Assembly (NCBI RefSeq): GCF_905475465.1
Contig: NC_062251.1
Location: 6,751,001 to 6,815,000 of the forward strand
DNA length: 64,000 nt
Direction of reading: 5' to 3'
Source of the DNA: Pieris napi
Taxonomy: Eukaryota > Arthropoda > Insecta > Lepidoptera > Pieridae
Shown here: one piece after another, positions 1-13,924 of the stretch
How the letters are laid out: each line of letters opens with the position of its first letter
Numbering within the stretch: the first letter of the stretch is position 1
The notes under the pieces: generated by a model
The model's input: only the letters and a program-made list of their open reading frames with translations
Told to the model about the DNA's origin: nothing
The model's database searches: none
Position numbers and translations under genes: made by a program

Positions 1-139
1 TAAAGTTATCTAATAAAAAAAAACTCTCCGACACTGTCCATGCCTAGTTTTTCTTAACAAGGAAATTCTGAATCCATTCCTATTGATATATTATTACGCG
101 CGTAAATAGGCGCGCACAACATCTTACACGATTTGTGTT

Positions 140-245
140 AAGTTTTTTTTATGTAACAAGGCAAACGGGCAGGAGGTTCACTTAATAAGTGAAACACTCA
201 CATAGCCAGAAAGCACGCAAGTGCGTTGCCGGCCTTTTACCGGAC
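140..245 (-). mobile_element. GGCCGGCAACGCAC LINE tail
   Basis: GGCAAACGGGCAGGAGGTTC and AAGTGCGTTGCCGGCCTTTT. Only recognisable element in the first 1.2 kb. Confidence 0.6.
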
Positions 246-1261
246 TAGAGAGGATTTGATAAACCATCAATACATGTTTCAAATATGTGTAAAAATAATT
301 TGAATTTTTTTTCATACAAAATTGATTTGTCAGACCAAAGATTACAGAATTATTTCATAACGCAAATTATTATTGTGATAATTGTCATGTGTGTTCCGAT
401 CTCTTTATTTCCAATGCGGTGTTATAACGCTTTAGTATTCCAATTGTAAATAAATTGTGTAAATAATGGTATGTTTTCCTAATAACGGGAAATTTGTCGT
501 AAAATGCCAGTTTCAGCTTTGTTTTAGTTACGGCAATTCCTTTTGGGGCGATTTAGTTGAATTTTAGCCAGTTCCTATTTTCAACTTACGAATAATGGGA
601 AATCGTTATTTGTTGGATGTAAAAGTGATTGGTTTAGTTAGGTTAGTATAATATTGTTCCTAGGGTAATTTTTTAATTCGCAATGGTATTGCGCTGACAG
701 CTGTCAATGCACCGTCGATGACATGCGTCAGTCATTCGCTGTACAAAAATAAAGTTATCAAAATTTTTAAGTTTTTTATTTCGGATTCTCTGCACAATAA
801 ATAATATATATATATTATACACTTATAATTGCCAAAAAATCTTCCCGAAATGTCGCAGCCAACTACCTTAATTAGCCGTTCAATTAACAACCCAGCCTTT
901 TTTTTATATATAAGTCTTTATCTTGCAATCAGTCAGCTAGACTATGAGCAGATGTGTTGAGAGCTGTTAGACGTTCAGAGCTAAATCTCCATCGAGACTG
1001 CTCCTCTCTTTCAACCGTGTCTATCAAGACTTAGTATTTGTCGCCTTTTAAGCCTATTTATTAGGTCCGGTATGGTGCCTTTTAACTGAAAATTATTCAC
1101 CCGTAGCGTTTGTTACATTTAATAAACTGGCTAATGTTTTGGCCATTCGTACGAGACCATGTCAAAGAAAATAGTAAAATATCTAATATAAAAAATATTT
1201 CTTTAAAAATTAAATTGCTTGAGTCAGTCACAGCTAAATTCACATTATTATTGTCACTACA

Positions 1262-1375
1262 CTGTGCCCTATTCTTTGCCCATGAGTAGGGATGTCTACC
1301 TTTTCAAATTTAATGACGTGGAATAAGTGTTACCTGTATCTTATATTACATAATAAACATATTTTATTTTTACTG
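1262..1375 (+). mobile_element. LINE 3'UTR fragment
   Basis: GATGAGTAGGGATG-like start, TAATGACGTGGAATAAGTG, ending AATAAACATATTTTATTTTT. Same family as 39035-39391. Confidence 0.6.
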
Positions 1376-2054
1376 CTTTCCAATCAAACCCACTTCCAAT
1401 TCAATGTATAAGATTGAAATCTATATATTTCTTTATTGATGAAGATGAATTGATGAAGCTTGCCAACGCTCGGCAAACTGATACATCGGTATTAGAAAAA
1501 TAAAATACCATATTTAATGAGACAAGGACTTGTAGGCAAACAACATACATGAAGAAATAAAAAAAATATATAATTATTCTTAAGTTCTAAAACAACGTGT
1601 GTGCATAAAATAATACAAGTAAATATGACATCACAAATTATACAAGAACATAAGCAAGCTATCAAGGAAAAAAATTAAACAAGCAACCACAAAATAAAAA
1701 TAATTATAACTAAAACTAAATGAAAAAAACTACAGGAAAATCGATTTCAATGAGTGAGGGGAGCCACTATGGATATCCAAACCTAGTTCGTAGAACAGAA
1801 TGCTCAAATCTCAATCTGAATAACGGTGAGTTTTAGCCAAAACGCGTTCTTCTAAAAGAACAAATAATATGATGATGATGATGATGTGTGATGGGATGCC
1901 TGGGATATCTAAAGGGTACACAAAATTTAGATAAATAGTTGGAGCAATCAACCTGAATATCTTAAATAAATTTAACGCAAACGGTATAAATTTTTAACGA
2001 TTCTCAATTACTCTTAAAGTGGTGGTTTCGTATATTGGAAACTCTTTTATCGAG

Positions 2055-2215
2055 ATGACACTGCAGAAAAGTAGATGCCCGCTGTATAACAATACTTATT
2101 CTTTGACCGAGGATAGCACCAGCTCTGGGGTCACCGGTACTTGTCTCAATAATTTTTTAAACAGCGACAGTTTGAGGTTTTACTGCAGCTACTGTAGCTT
2201 CCTCAAGTGCCTTAC
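2055..2215 (-). mobile_element. RTE-like LINE fragment (ORF C-terminus)
   Basis: The minus strand reads STGDPRAGAILGQRISIVIQ, matching the conserved C-terminal block of RTE-type retrotransposon ORFs. The frame is open across the block. A second copy is at 55660-55865. Confidence 0.65.
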
Positions 2216-3135
2216 CTACAATGAGCTTTATTACGAGCCTATTAACAACCTACAACTGAACCAGCCAGTTTCCACATGACCTCAGCGGTAACAGTCACTT
2301 CGTTCAGTCAAAAAGAAAATTTGACCGTTTCGCCTTCAAACTATGTCAGAATAATAAATTCTAAAAAATATACTGTTTGTTCCACTATTTTGTATCGAAC
2401 ATATCCAAATAATAGTTAGAACGTATAAAATTTAATATTTTAATGAAAACTAGCTACTCACTATTTCGGATCTTAAAAAGTTTTACTTTTGAGTTTAGGA
2501 AGTATTATTATGGAGAAATTATAAAAAAAATCGACGGAGATAAGAAAAAATACAATTCCCTTCCACCGACTTCGAAGATGTCAAGTTTATAATTTGCTAT
2601 AGATCAACGACTTTGATTCGTTGAAGATTTCAGTGTACTTAACACAATTGCACAAACAATATTTAATAATATTCAATTAATTAAGTACGTATGTAGTGTA
2701 ACAAAAATAATAAAACATTATCGTAATAATATCTTATTTTTACCATTCTCTTGCGACTTCTTCAACGATTATTACGTGTATTAAAATATAGAAAAATGAA
2801 TTACAGACCTTGTTTAGGAATCTGTATTTTAAGTAAAAACTACAAAAATAGCTGCCGCCTGGTTTTTCATTTTACAATAAATAAGAATGCTATATCACTA
2901 GTATTTATTATAAATAAACTTTTCTTTATTATGTTCATGAATTGTATTATTCTCCTCGTATTTTTTGTTTCTTTAAATAAACATAGGTATTTTTAAAGTT
3001 TATAATATGAAAATAATAAGCCATTTGAAAATTCTAATAACAGTATTTAATAAATCTATTTAGTTAGGACGCCATCAAGATGAAGGAACTCCAAGAACTG
3101 TTCAAAAAATAAAAACACCAAACAAAAATCATTTC

Positions 3136-3232
3136 TTTAATTTCCATCTCAAAGCTAATTTACAGAAGTGGGCGAAATGTGATTCAATTCTAGATTGGGT
3201 CAAATTCTAAAATAGGTAGAAATTTGACCCAA
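3136..3232 (-). terminator. PRPF3 3'UTR: 12-bp hairpin and ATTAAA signal
   Basis: Eight bases after the PRPF3 stop a perfect 12-bp inverted repeat (arms 3195-3206 and 3221-3232, TTGGGTCAAATT and inverse) can fold with a 14-nt loop. On the minus strand an ATTAAA at 3141-3136 follows, with T/GT-rich sequence beyond. This is the likely 3' end of the transcript. Confidence 0.4.
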
Positions 3233-3239
3233 ACAAGAT

Positions 3240-6200
3240 CTATGGTTCATCAGATGTACCCAGCACTGCTCCGCTGTAAGCCAGATCCCAGTAATGTTCC
3301 ACTTTGTGTTTCTGGAATAATTCGCGCGCTTGCTTTTCCGTTGGCATTACCTGTAAAAATGTATTTGTGTAAGTCATTTTTGAATTAAACATAGATTGAG
3401 AGAGAAACTTCAATTAGAACTAAATAAATAATACGTTATGAGACTAAATTTTAAAATATTTAGATTTATTTGTGACTTAAAACCTAAATAAATTATTATT
3501 TTTGATTCTCTTAAAAAAATAACAAACATTCATATTTTTTAAATCCCGCCAAAGCGATTCACTAGGCAAGATGGCGTCGCCAGTCCCGGTGACATCACTT
3601 GCTTGTAATCACAAAAACAAATCTCAAGTTTTTATCGTTTTAATTATATTAATTAAGATTAGACAGGAGTTCGGTGGTGGTTGTTATAGATATGTTGAAA
3701 TATATGTTAAATGGAACACTTCGTGTGAAGCTTATTTAATGAAACGTATTTTATATTTAATTTAATATGTCAATAAATATAATCCATATGGGTTGCCTAG
3801 CAAATTTCAGTCCAGAGTATATTTAATTAATATTTTTAAAAAAAATATATTTTTTTATAATTTGCATGTAGTAAATTTTTTAAATTTTTTTCAATCAATA
3901 TTTTTAATCAGGGTAGTATTATATATGTATCACTATAACTTTCTTCTTTCTTTCGCGAGTGCGTTGCCGGCCTTTGAAGAATTGAAAGTGTTTTATAAAA
4001 ATCTTGTCGTCTACCTTAAATTTAATCTCCCCAAAGGACCGATGCGCTGTGGTACCCTCCCAGACCAAATGGCAACTGTTCGGTACTTCAGTTCCGTCCG
4101 ATTCCTTTATCATGTCCTCTTCCCATTTTATACGGTTAAGCATCAATCTGTGAATTATTAACTTAAATTAAAATTAATTCTTAATTGTTCATAAATTTTG
4201 GAGTTATACTTCTTTAGGCGCGTTATGAAAAATTGATGAGAGTGAAATTTTACGATGCGCGCGCACCGTGACACAAAATTAACAGAATGAAGTTACCCAA
4301 TGCCCACGGAAGATGCAACGGCATTGGACATAATTTAAAAACAACATTCGAATAATAATAGAATTTATGTTACACTTAATGTAAGAGAATAAAAATAAAT
4401 ATTTATTTATTTCATTTTTCAAATGTAAACTGAACTTTATTGACTATAATGACTCCTTTTCCAGTCTTTGATTATTTAATTGTAATTAATTATTTGCATG
4501 CAATCAAAAACTATTTTTAATAATGCCAAAGAAGTATAACTTCTTTGGCATATTATACACGCACCCTTTTTTATATCAAGGTTACTGTCGAACTATAATA
4601 ACATCAACATCAAATGAGTAATTTGCACAGACATCAAATCCCTGCACATATTATATAGACGAACGGTCGAAAGGCCCTGCCCGGAAGGCAATTTAGTTAA
4701 AAACACATGTCAATAGACGTATATGTATGCCGTCCCTGTAACACCAAATAAAATAACAATAGATAGAAAATAATATATTTTTAAAAATTATAATAAATCT
4801 TGACTTGATACGATTGATAATACTAATAATAATAAAAAGTTTTTTTTTTTAATTTCTTCATTTTACAAAGGGGGCGTCCATAAATTAAGTGAGGTGTTTA
4901 AGGGGGGAAGGGGGTCGAGTCAAATCTTATTTAATCTTACGTTGGAGAGGGGGGGGGAGGTTCTCGGCAAATATGACACAATTTTTTTCTGATTGAAAAA
5001 AAAATTAGGAAAACGGTTGACCATCTCTGCAACTTCCCGCTAACTCCATACCTAAACGCTCAACATTCAACGAATTCTGTGTTATATAATTAAACTCTCA
5101 CCAATATTGATTACTAGTCGTAAATAAAAGCACGAAGCAATTTTTTTTTTCTCACGTGAGATTGGGGGATGGGGCCCTCGGGGGTTGAATAAAATCTCAC
5201 GACATCTCACCAGAGGGGAAGGGAGTCACAGAAAATTTAAAAAAACCTCACGTAATTTATGGACGCCCCCAAAATAATATAATACAATCATAATAAGTTA
5301 CATTAGAAAACCGCTGTGGTTTGTATTAATGTAACCATAGCAGTCTTGTTTAGGAGCGCGACAGATGCATATAAAAGTAGTTTTTTAATTTAATGTTGAT
5401 GTTGGTTGGCGTTAAGCAATCTAATATCTGCTTGGGTAGACCATTTATTAGCCGCGGTAGCAAATACCTCAACGTTCTCTCTACGTTGTTTGATCTCGAT
5501 AAACAGAGCCGAACTTGAATCAAGAAACTCTACAAATCTAAAAACTATCTCGCTGAACCACTCAATTAAAACAAATAGCAAAATGAAGCCGGAGATGAAA
5601 AGATGAAGAGGAGAGGAGTCAGGAGGCGGTAGAATTCAGAGCAGGGCAGAGAAGAAGAACCTCGGGAAGAGTCGACCTCAAGAAAAAATATTGCAAACTC
5701 TGACTACTAAACACTAATAAACAAGTTTTAAATATTTTTTCATTAATTTGGTATATATTGGAAGAAGGAATCCTAGCATAGTATAAACATATCATTATAA
5801 AAAATAACACCTCACCTCTTATACTTGGCGTGTTGTTTGGGCCCGCCTTCAACAACAACAACACAACAGCCACGATGCAACACAACACAACCTGTCATGT
5901 GCAATTGTTGCGCATTCACTTCCACTTTGAATTTGGCCGAGGCGCACTCAAATAGATCTTTGATTCTGAAACATTTTTATATTAAATATATTGATACTAG
6001 GAAATATAGATAATGACTTGATATTGATGTATGAATGACTTAATGAATTTTATATTGATTTTTTTAACTGTTTAATAATTATTTTTTAATTTAGGGTTTT
6101 TGAGTCATTTCAAATGATTATGAAGTTATACTTCTTTTGCCGGATTAGGGAAAAGTGATGAGACTAAATTTTAACGATGCGCGCCCACACCGCGCACCGG

Positions 6201-9200
6201 CATAAAAACCGACACTATTGTAGAAAAAACTACACTATTGAAAGTTTTATTATAACACATTTTCTAGTTAAATGAAGTTTACTTAAATATAACAAAAAAA
6301 ATATTTCTACATAATTAAAGAAATGGACATTTTTATATAATATATATAAAAATGTAATTAATATAAATAAAAATGTCCATTTCTATATATATTATACGAT
6401 ATTATACGATAGTTGTATAAAAAAAAAATGTTGACTATAGCTAAACTATAGAAATATTTGTTATTTTTCTACATGTAACAACCTTTTTGTTGGTAAAACA
6501 TAAAAAAGTAGCATTTTATTTTTTATTGCCCTCAAATGGGTCAAATATGTCCCTTTTTCGGTGAATTTTTTTAGTAGCAACACTAATGAAATGTCAGAAT
6601 TCTACGGAATGAAAAATCTGAATTTACTTCAGGCTAATAATACAACTTAAACCGTGACGACATACTCTTCAACAACACGGTAATCTCGTCACAATTATTA
6701 CAAAATGTGGTCAAAAATATCCTTGTTTTATCATCATGACTCAATAATTAAGACGAAGTAAACAAGTCATTGATTACATCAATTTAATTAGTTTGCGGTT
6801 TGGATTAAATCGTCATGATCGTAGAACGATGTCGGATTTGAAAAAAATAACAAAATCCATTTTTTATCATATTTGACTACATTGACTAAATATTACGGCT
6901 ACATTAAAAAAAAAACAGGTGTTTTTAATCTCAAATTAATCAGTCGGTAAAGTGACGGATTTGATAGACGCTCATTGATTTTTCTAGAAAACTGTGTTAT
7001 TTAATTTTATTATTTTTATTGTGTTTCTAAAGAAACTTGTTTGCTTGTGTATGCCAATTTTCATAATTACAGAATAAGAAAAAAAAGTTATGACAAAAAG
7101 CTAACATTTTTTTTTAACACAATTCACACCAATTGACCTAGTCCCATGCTAAGCTGGTGAAGCTTGTGTTATGGGTACTAGGCAACGGATACACATACAT
7201 ATTATAGATAGATAGACATATAAATATATATTAAAACACCCAAGACTAAACACAACACCAAATGCTCATCACATCGATGTCTCAGCCGGGGATCGAACCC
7301 GGGACCCATGGATTCGCAGTCAGGGGTACTAAACACTACACCAATGAGTCGTCAAAACATGATTAATTTATTATGAAATGGCTGCCCTGTAAAGTTTACT
7401 ATTTGTCAGATCCGTCACTATTCTACGACTGACGAAATAATTGTTTCCTTTTTCTTAGCTTGAATGTTTGTAAGTAATTTTAACGATACCGGCTTTATTT
7501 TCAAAATATTAAAACTCACCTATATACAGCGACGTGAACACCAATTGTTGTGTCTTCGCGGATTTTTCTGTCCACCTAAAATAAATAGCAATGAGGGTAG
7601 ATGTAAAAATTAACTACCTTTTTTTTTAAAATAGAACATTTTCAATTATTTTTTAGTCACTATAGCAACTATAGTTAATTCTGTTTAGTATTTAAAATTG
7701 ATATTAAACATTCATAATTTCAAGTAATTTCTGCATTTTGGAGGGTACTTGAAATATAAGATATATATTGCTTAGAAACTAGAAAATATGGCGTCGCACC
7801 AGAGCCATACTTGTAACGTTTTTAGTGTTAATTGTCATTTAGACATTTAGAATGATTTTATCGTCGATTCGACTAATCTAACCTTTTGTGTCACTTCAAA
7901 AAATATTATGACGCGTGTGAAACATCGGTGTTTAGTAAAGAGGTTAGGCTGTTGATTGAACGTCTAAGTAAGCTAGTTGGCTGCGACACATGTTTGGTAT
8001 GTGAAAATCTAAAAAGTTCATTGGAGTAATCTGTAAGGTGTTATTGAAGTGAAACTTTTTTATCGGGGTTGGAAACAAAATTTAGTGTAACATTTTTTCG
8101 TTACGCGTCACATTTTTCCGTTACGCGCCATCTTTTGAAGTGAAACTTCTTTATCGACGTATGGGAGAAATTTTGTAGCAGGTTACGCGCCATGTTGCTT
8201 TTTGAAGTCAAAATTCTTTATCGGCGTTGGAAAAAAATTTACACACATTTGTCACATTTTTCGGTTACGCGCCATCTTTTTCTTGTCCCTACCACGGTTG
8301 ATCCGAAGAGATTCGAAGCCATTAGTAACAAAAATATATAATAACGATAACAATGATAGTAATACTAATAATTCTATTACAATTAATGAAATTCTGTAAT
8401 AATCTTAGTACTACATAGTAGTACAGTAATAAGTTAAAATGAAATAATTGTATTTGTATTCATGTCTATGATAATAAAAGCCTTTTGTTAAACTTTATTT
8501 AACCAATTTCTGTAAAGTTGCATATAGTAGATCATTTTTCGAAAAATAAGGTCATAAAGAAGATTCATTTCTTACGTGTGTACACCTAGTACACGCACAC
8601 ATTTTTTTTTAAAATCTCTTACCTTCTCTCTCTTCTGCTCTTTCGTAAGTGCTCGCGCCTTATTCGCCTCCAAATGTGTCTTCTGTCTCTTCGCGATTTG
8701 CTCTCGTACTTTCGCCTCAATAGCTGTCGGGTCCTGGACCGCTTCCGTGCCAAGAGCTCGCATCAGATTCGATATCCTAAAAAAACATCTCTTAGACTTA
8801 GACCCAGTTTGCGTGTCTTGTTAATTGCGGATATTAATAACTATGAGTTAGAGAAAATGTATAAAGTCGGTTTTTTTTAAGATTGTTTAGCTGAGTGGTG
8901 AAGTTGTTCTTATCAGTTCAACTAACCCCTATTCATTACAAATATGTGGAACCACCTGCCTATTGAAGTATTCCCGAACCAATTCGAAGTATTTTAAAGA
9001 AAAGAGCGCACCAATTCTTAAAAGGAACAAACTACGAACAAACCTTCTGAGACTTAATATGTAGTTACACATTTCACTCACACACACTCATTACTCACTC
9101 ACACACCACTCACTCTCTCACACACCACTCACTCACCCACACACTTACTCATTTACTAACACGCACCCACACACAGGCGTGTTAAAAACAGTTGAAAAAA

Positions 9201-12200
9201 AAAGTAATTACTTTATATATTTTTATGGAATTTTACTACTAAGTTTGTTCAAAACCGCCGGCGGCTTTTATTACTTCTAAAAGGTAGCTGAATAATAAAT
9301 TAATTTAAACAAAAAAATATCCCCAAATATGCGCAAAGACCAAAGAGATTATTTCTTTTGCGAACTAGACAATTATGGAATTACGTCTTCCAGGCCTACA
9401 ACACCTCAAAAACCAGCTGAATGACTGCCTGGACATGCGGTCATTCGAGGCTTTTCTTTTGACAATTCTATACAAAAGTGGTCACATAAAAGCCAGGAAC
9501 ATGCTAGATGTTAAAGAATCTAAAACCTAATCTTACCTTAATTTAGGCTCTGGCGGCGCTTCCAATCCAAGTCTCACTTTCTCCTGTTCCTCCTTCCATG
9601 CTTCTCTCCTACTCTGTCTCCTTAACTTCTTCCTCTCTTTCTTTGTAAGAAATACTGGCATGTACGTGGGTTTTAGGGGTTCAGCTGAAAATAATTTTTT
9701 TTTTTTTTTTTTTTTTTTTTTATTGGACAATTCACACTAATTAATTAATTTTAATTATCTATGGCATAGTTTTTCAAGCGAGGGGTCAAGTTTGTTTTAA
9801 AAGTCTCTTGTCTATTGAAAAATAATAAATACAAACTACATATAGGTACAATAGATTCGTTAAAAATATGAGATCGCAAGACGGTTTTACTCAACTTTTA
9901 GGCTTTTTCGTGGGTCGCGACATAAATATGATTGAGAAACTCTGATCTAAGGCATATTATAATGAAATGTGTATAGTTTTTTTAAATTAATTTTATATCA
10001 AAATTATATATAAAAACATAACATATAATATAAACTAAACATTTTGTACCTTTTGAACAACATAAATTCCTTTAAAGAAATAGACAATACATTTTATGGC
10101 GTAATAATAAGGCGCTTGGGTCCGCCAAGCATCCGCAATTTTACAATGTAAATACAATTATGTAGGAATAAAGAAAATAATTAACACAGCAAGGTTGCTA
10201 AAACGACTCTGCGAAAGGTCTTAATGAAATTTCTGAAATGTCCAGTCATTATCACCAATTTTATTATTATTTTTTATTTAAGTGAATTAAATTTATTAAC
10301 CGAAAATTTGTATAATAAAGTAGGCGATCCTTGACCTGTTTCATATTATCTCCAAACGTGTATTTTCTAGAAAATAAGCAACTCGAATTTTAAAGGTCAC
10401 CCTAAAACGCCCACACACCTCAATAATGCTATTATTAAATTGTTTTTATAAGTGTTCATCTGTAATTTGTTTTGGCAATATTTTCTATCTAAGTTGTAAA
10501 TAACATCTATTAAGGCTGTGAATTATCCATGGTGATAAATAAATAACTTTTTTTTTTTAATATGATTGGACAATTCACACCAATTGACCTAGTCCCATGC
10601 TAAGCTGGTGAAGCTTGTGTTATGGGTACTAGGCAACGGATATACATAGATACATATTATAGATAGATAGACATATAAATACATATTTAAACACCCAAGA
10701 CCTAAGCACAACACCAAATGCTCATCACATCGATGTTTGTCTCAGCCGGGGATCGAACCCGGGACCCATGGATTCGCAGTCAGGGGTACTAACCACTAGA
10801 GCCGTCAAAACTAACTAATGTAATTATATAATAATTGTAATAAATCGTTTATTTGCATAGTGGTTCATTCGTATTAGGATTAAAAACAAAATAAAAATAG
10901 GCATGCAAATGTCATATTAATTATCAAATTAATAATAACAGTTAATTATAATTGTTGTCCAAACGTATGGTCTACATACTCTCCCTAGAAATAAACCATG
11001 GCTTTAAAATTATAATCAGTTTCCTCTTGCAAGCATTACACGGCAGTAATCTATAACTTCTTAGAAGGTGATTAAATAGTTTGATATTTGGCGTAACAAT
11101 GAATATGAAAAAAAACTACTTCTAATAAACTATTATAACGGTCCACGTATTGAACATACACGTATTGACAACCTCCTTTGGATTTTTTAAAAATATTACG
11201 AAAAATAAAAGATTTAATGTCTCATTAAGAGAACTACACTGAAATCCCATACCAACGGGATAAGCTATTATAACGAATAATAATAAGTTGCATAAATAAA
11301 TAAAATCTTTAAAAGGCCGGCAACGCACTTGCGAGGCTTCTGGCAATGTGCGGCAGTATCACTTAACATCAGATGAGCCTTCTGCCCATTTGCCTCTTGT
11401 TAGATTTATAAATAATCTCAAAGGATTTTTCCTATTCCTAAATTATTATAATTCGTCCAATTGTGATTGAGTGCCGTCGCTGTGAGGGCAATGACCTTTG
11501 ATACAGTAAAATGCAATCATTGCAAGGTTATAAATGAAGTTGGCCTTTTTATGAAATGTGTTACATTGATCCTTCATTTAGTTAGTGATATGCGCACATT
11601 GGTGCACAGCCGGTCATCAAACCTACGACCTCAGGGATGAGACTCGGACGTCGAAAAGCCAACATTACAGTACTGTTGGTGAGAACAGGTAGTAAATGTA
11701 AATTTAGAAGCATTTTTGAAGTTCTTTAGGCGCATGAGGGTAAAATTTGTACGGATACGTCACGAAGATGTGCAGCGTTTTTGTCGAAGAAAAGGAAGAT
11801 ATCGATTCAGACCGATTGAGAGTGAAAAGGGCGAATTACTATATAGAAATTCTATTTAATAATTAAAATTTCGTGAAGAGAATTTATGAATGAGTATTTT
11901 GTATTTTATGCAAAATAAATTATTGAAATCTCAAATGACGAGTTGTAAATTAAATTTATAATTTGCATAAATTTTCGACACTTAATATTTTAATGACAAT
12001 TAATTTCATTAAATTCCTAACATATCTTCCTTTTTCCCTCCATCTAAGTCTCGGAAATGTAAAGTTTCAGATTTGTATAAATATGAACAAGACTTAAAAA
12101 TAAGTTTGCCAAAGAAGTTTCACTTCTGACATGTGTACTTTGTACGCACTCACTTTTCTTTTACGTTCATACACTACGTTATTCTGACTCATTAATGGCA

Positions 12201-13893
12201 ATAAGAAGTGCTCTGTTAGCTGATGCATAAACTTTAAAATCTCGAGCTTTTCCTTATAACGTTAATAAAAACGTGAGTCTAAAGGAAAATAATGAACAGC
12301 ATATTAAACATAGTCATGCTTGCGCGGCTTAATCTCTTGGCGTTGCGTAGAGATGTGGGGTATCTCTGAATCATCTACCACGTTTACCACGGACATTGTT
12401 TGAGCGTTTAATAAAGCAGTTTGACCAGCACTGAAGTATTTCCGAACCAACTCCACTGAGGGTCCCTCAATATAAGAGCGTACCAATTTTTAAAAGACCG
12501 ACAACACACTCGCGAGCCCTGATTGGAAGTGTCCATGGACGGTATTAATTAACATCAGGGGATCCTCCAGCCATCCTCTATAAAAAGTCCTCAATTGTAA
12601 TTCGAATCCCAATTAACCGGTATTTCCGGTCATAGAAATGCGTGATCGTGGAGGAGATCTAGGTGGTACCTTGCTGTGGTAGCACCATCAGCACGGGAGA
12701 AAGCCGCCGTTGGGTTCTAAAGGGCACAGTCCCACGTCACACGCAGTCTCGCCTCCTGGTATTCATTACAACATTTCGAAACGGAAATATGTATCAAACC
12801 TAACACCATTCGGATGAACAAGGATCAAGGCCTTAAAAAGTAGTTTAATCTTCAGACCCCTTTGGGAAGCAGACCCACTCCATCTTACGACTAACTATCG
12901 CTTTATACATTTAACTAGTAGACTCGGCCAAGCGTTGCTGTGGCTAAGATTTTTGTTATATTACATAGTAGTAAACTATTCAAGAGAAACGGCAGGAGAA
13001 CACCAATCCACCATGCTTTTTTGGTGGTTATGCCATAAAATTGTAGCTTATTGCGACGTTTTTATTGATAGTGATGTGTCCTGAAGAATTGTAATACATC
13101 ATTTTGTTCTATCATTCATAGTTTTCGCAGCGCACGCGATTGTAGGAAGTTTTTTGTTTACTTTTTTAGACCTTGGGTTAGATTATTCAAGTTTTAGTAA
13201 GCATCCCTATCCCATGAAACATGCCTATGTCACTCGGGAATAGTGTAGCTTGCCAACGGTGAAAGAATTTTTGAAATCGGTCCAGTAGTTACGGAGCCTA
13301 TTCATTTCAAACAAACAAAAAATCAAATCTTTCCTCTTTATAATATTAGTATAGATTAATAAGAAAAAATGTCATTAAATACTTTCATTATTTATATCCA
13401 AAAAGTCATATTTAGCGCCACCTAGAATCATCCATTAGACATCAAACATGATAAGTAAACACGCAGAATGTGTCTTATAATTATCTACTTACGATTATCT
13501 AGTTGATAAAAGGGTCTGGGACTAGTGCTAGACAGGCTATTTCTAATTAATTTGCGATATTTGTTTTAAAATAAGGATGTTTGATGATTTGCTATTAAAT
13601 AAATATAGTTTAAAAAAACTATAAACCACGCTTTTAAAGCACATCAAACTTAAAGTGAAAAATAATTCCTAATTTAGGATGAAAATGGTAATGAACAAAA
13701 AATACTGGTTTTATTGAGAAAAAGCGTGGGTTGCTCGATAGACAAAAAATATGGCACAGAGAGACAAAATTTCATGTTTTTTCGAGATAAACCTATGAAA
13801 TGATTATAATGTCGCTGATTCTTTATAAGTGTACAAAGTTTGAATTAAATCTGTCCGTTTAAAGTGGGGCAAAATCGAGTCCGAAGGAGTCGG

Positions 13894-13924
<31 letters not shown>

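Larger units (their letters stand above)
1..3135. other. Intergenic region beyond the PRPF3 3' end
   Basis: Apart from the LINE tails at 140, 1262 and 2055 I see no gene or element here. The sequence is AT-rich with a short (TGA)n run near 1870. Open frames at 2019 and 2751 are unsupported. Confidence 0.6.

Noticed and set aside
8202..8399. Open frames at 8202 and 40015 with similar proteins
   Set aside because: The similarity comes from copies of one MITE (shared GTTACGCGCCAT blocks), with unit-repeat expansion; not a gene family.
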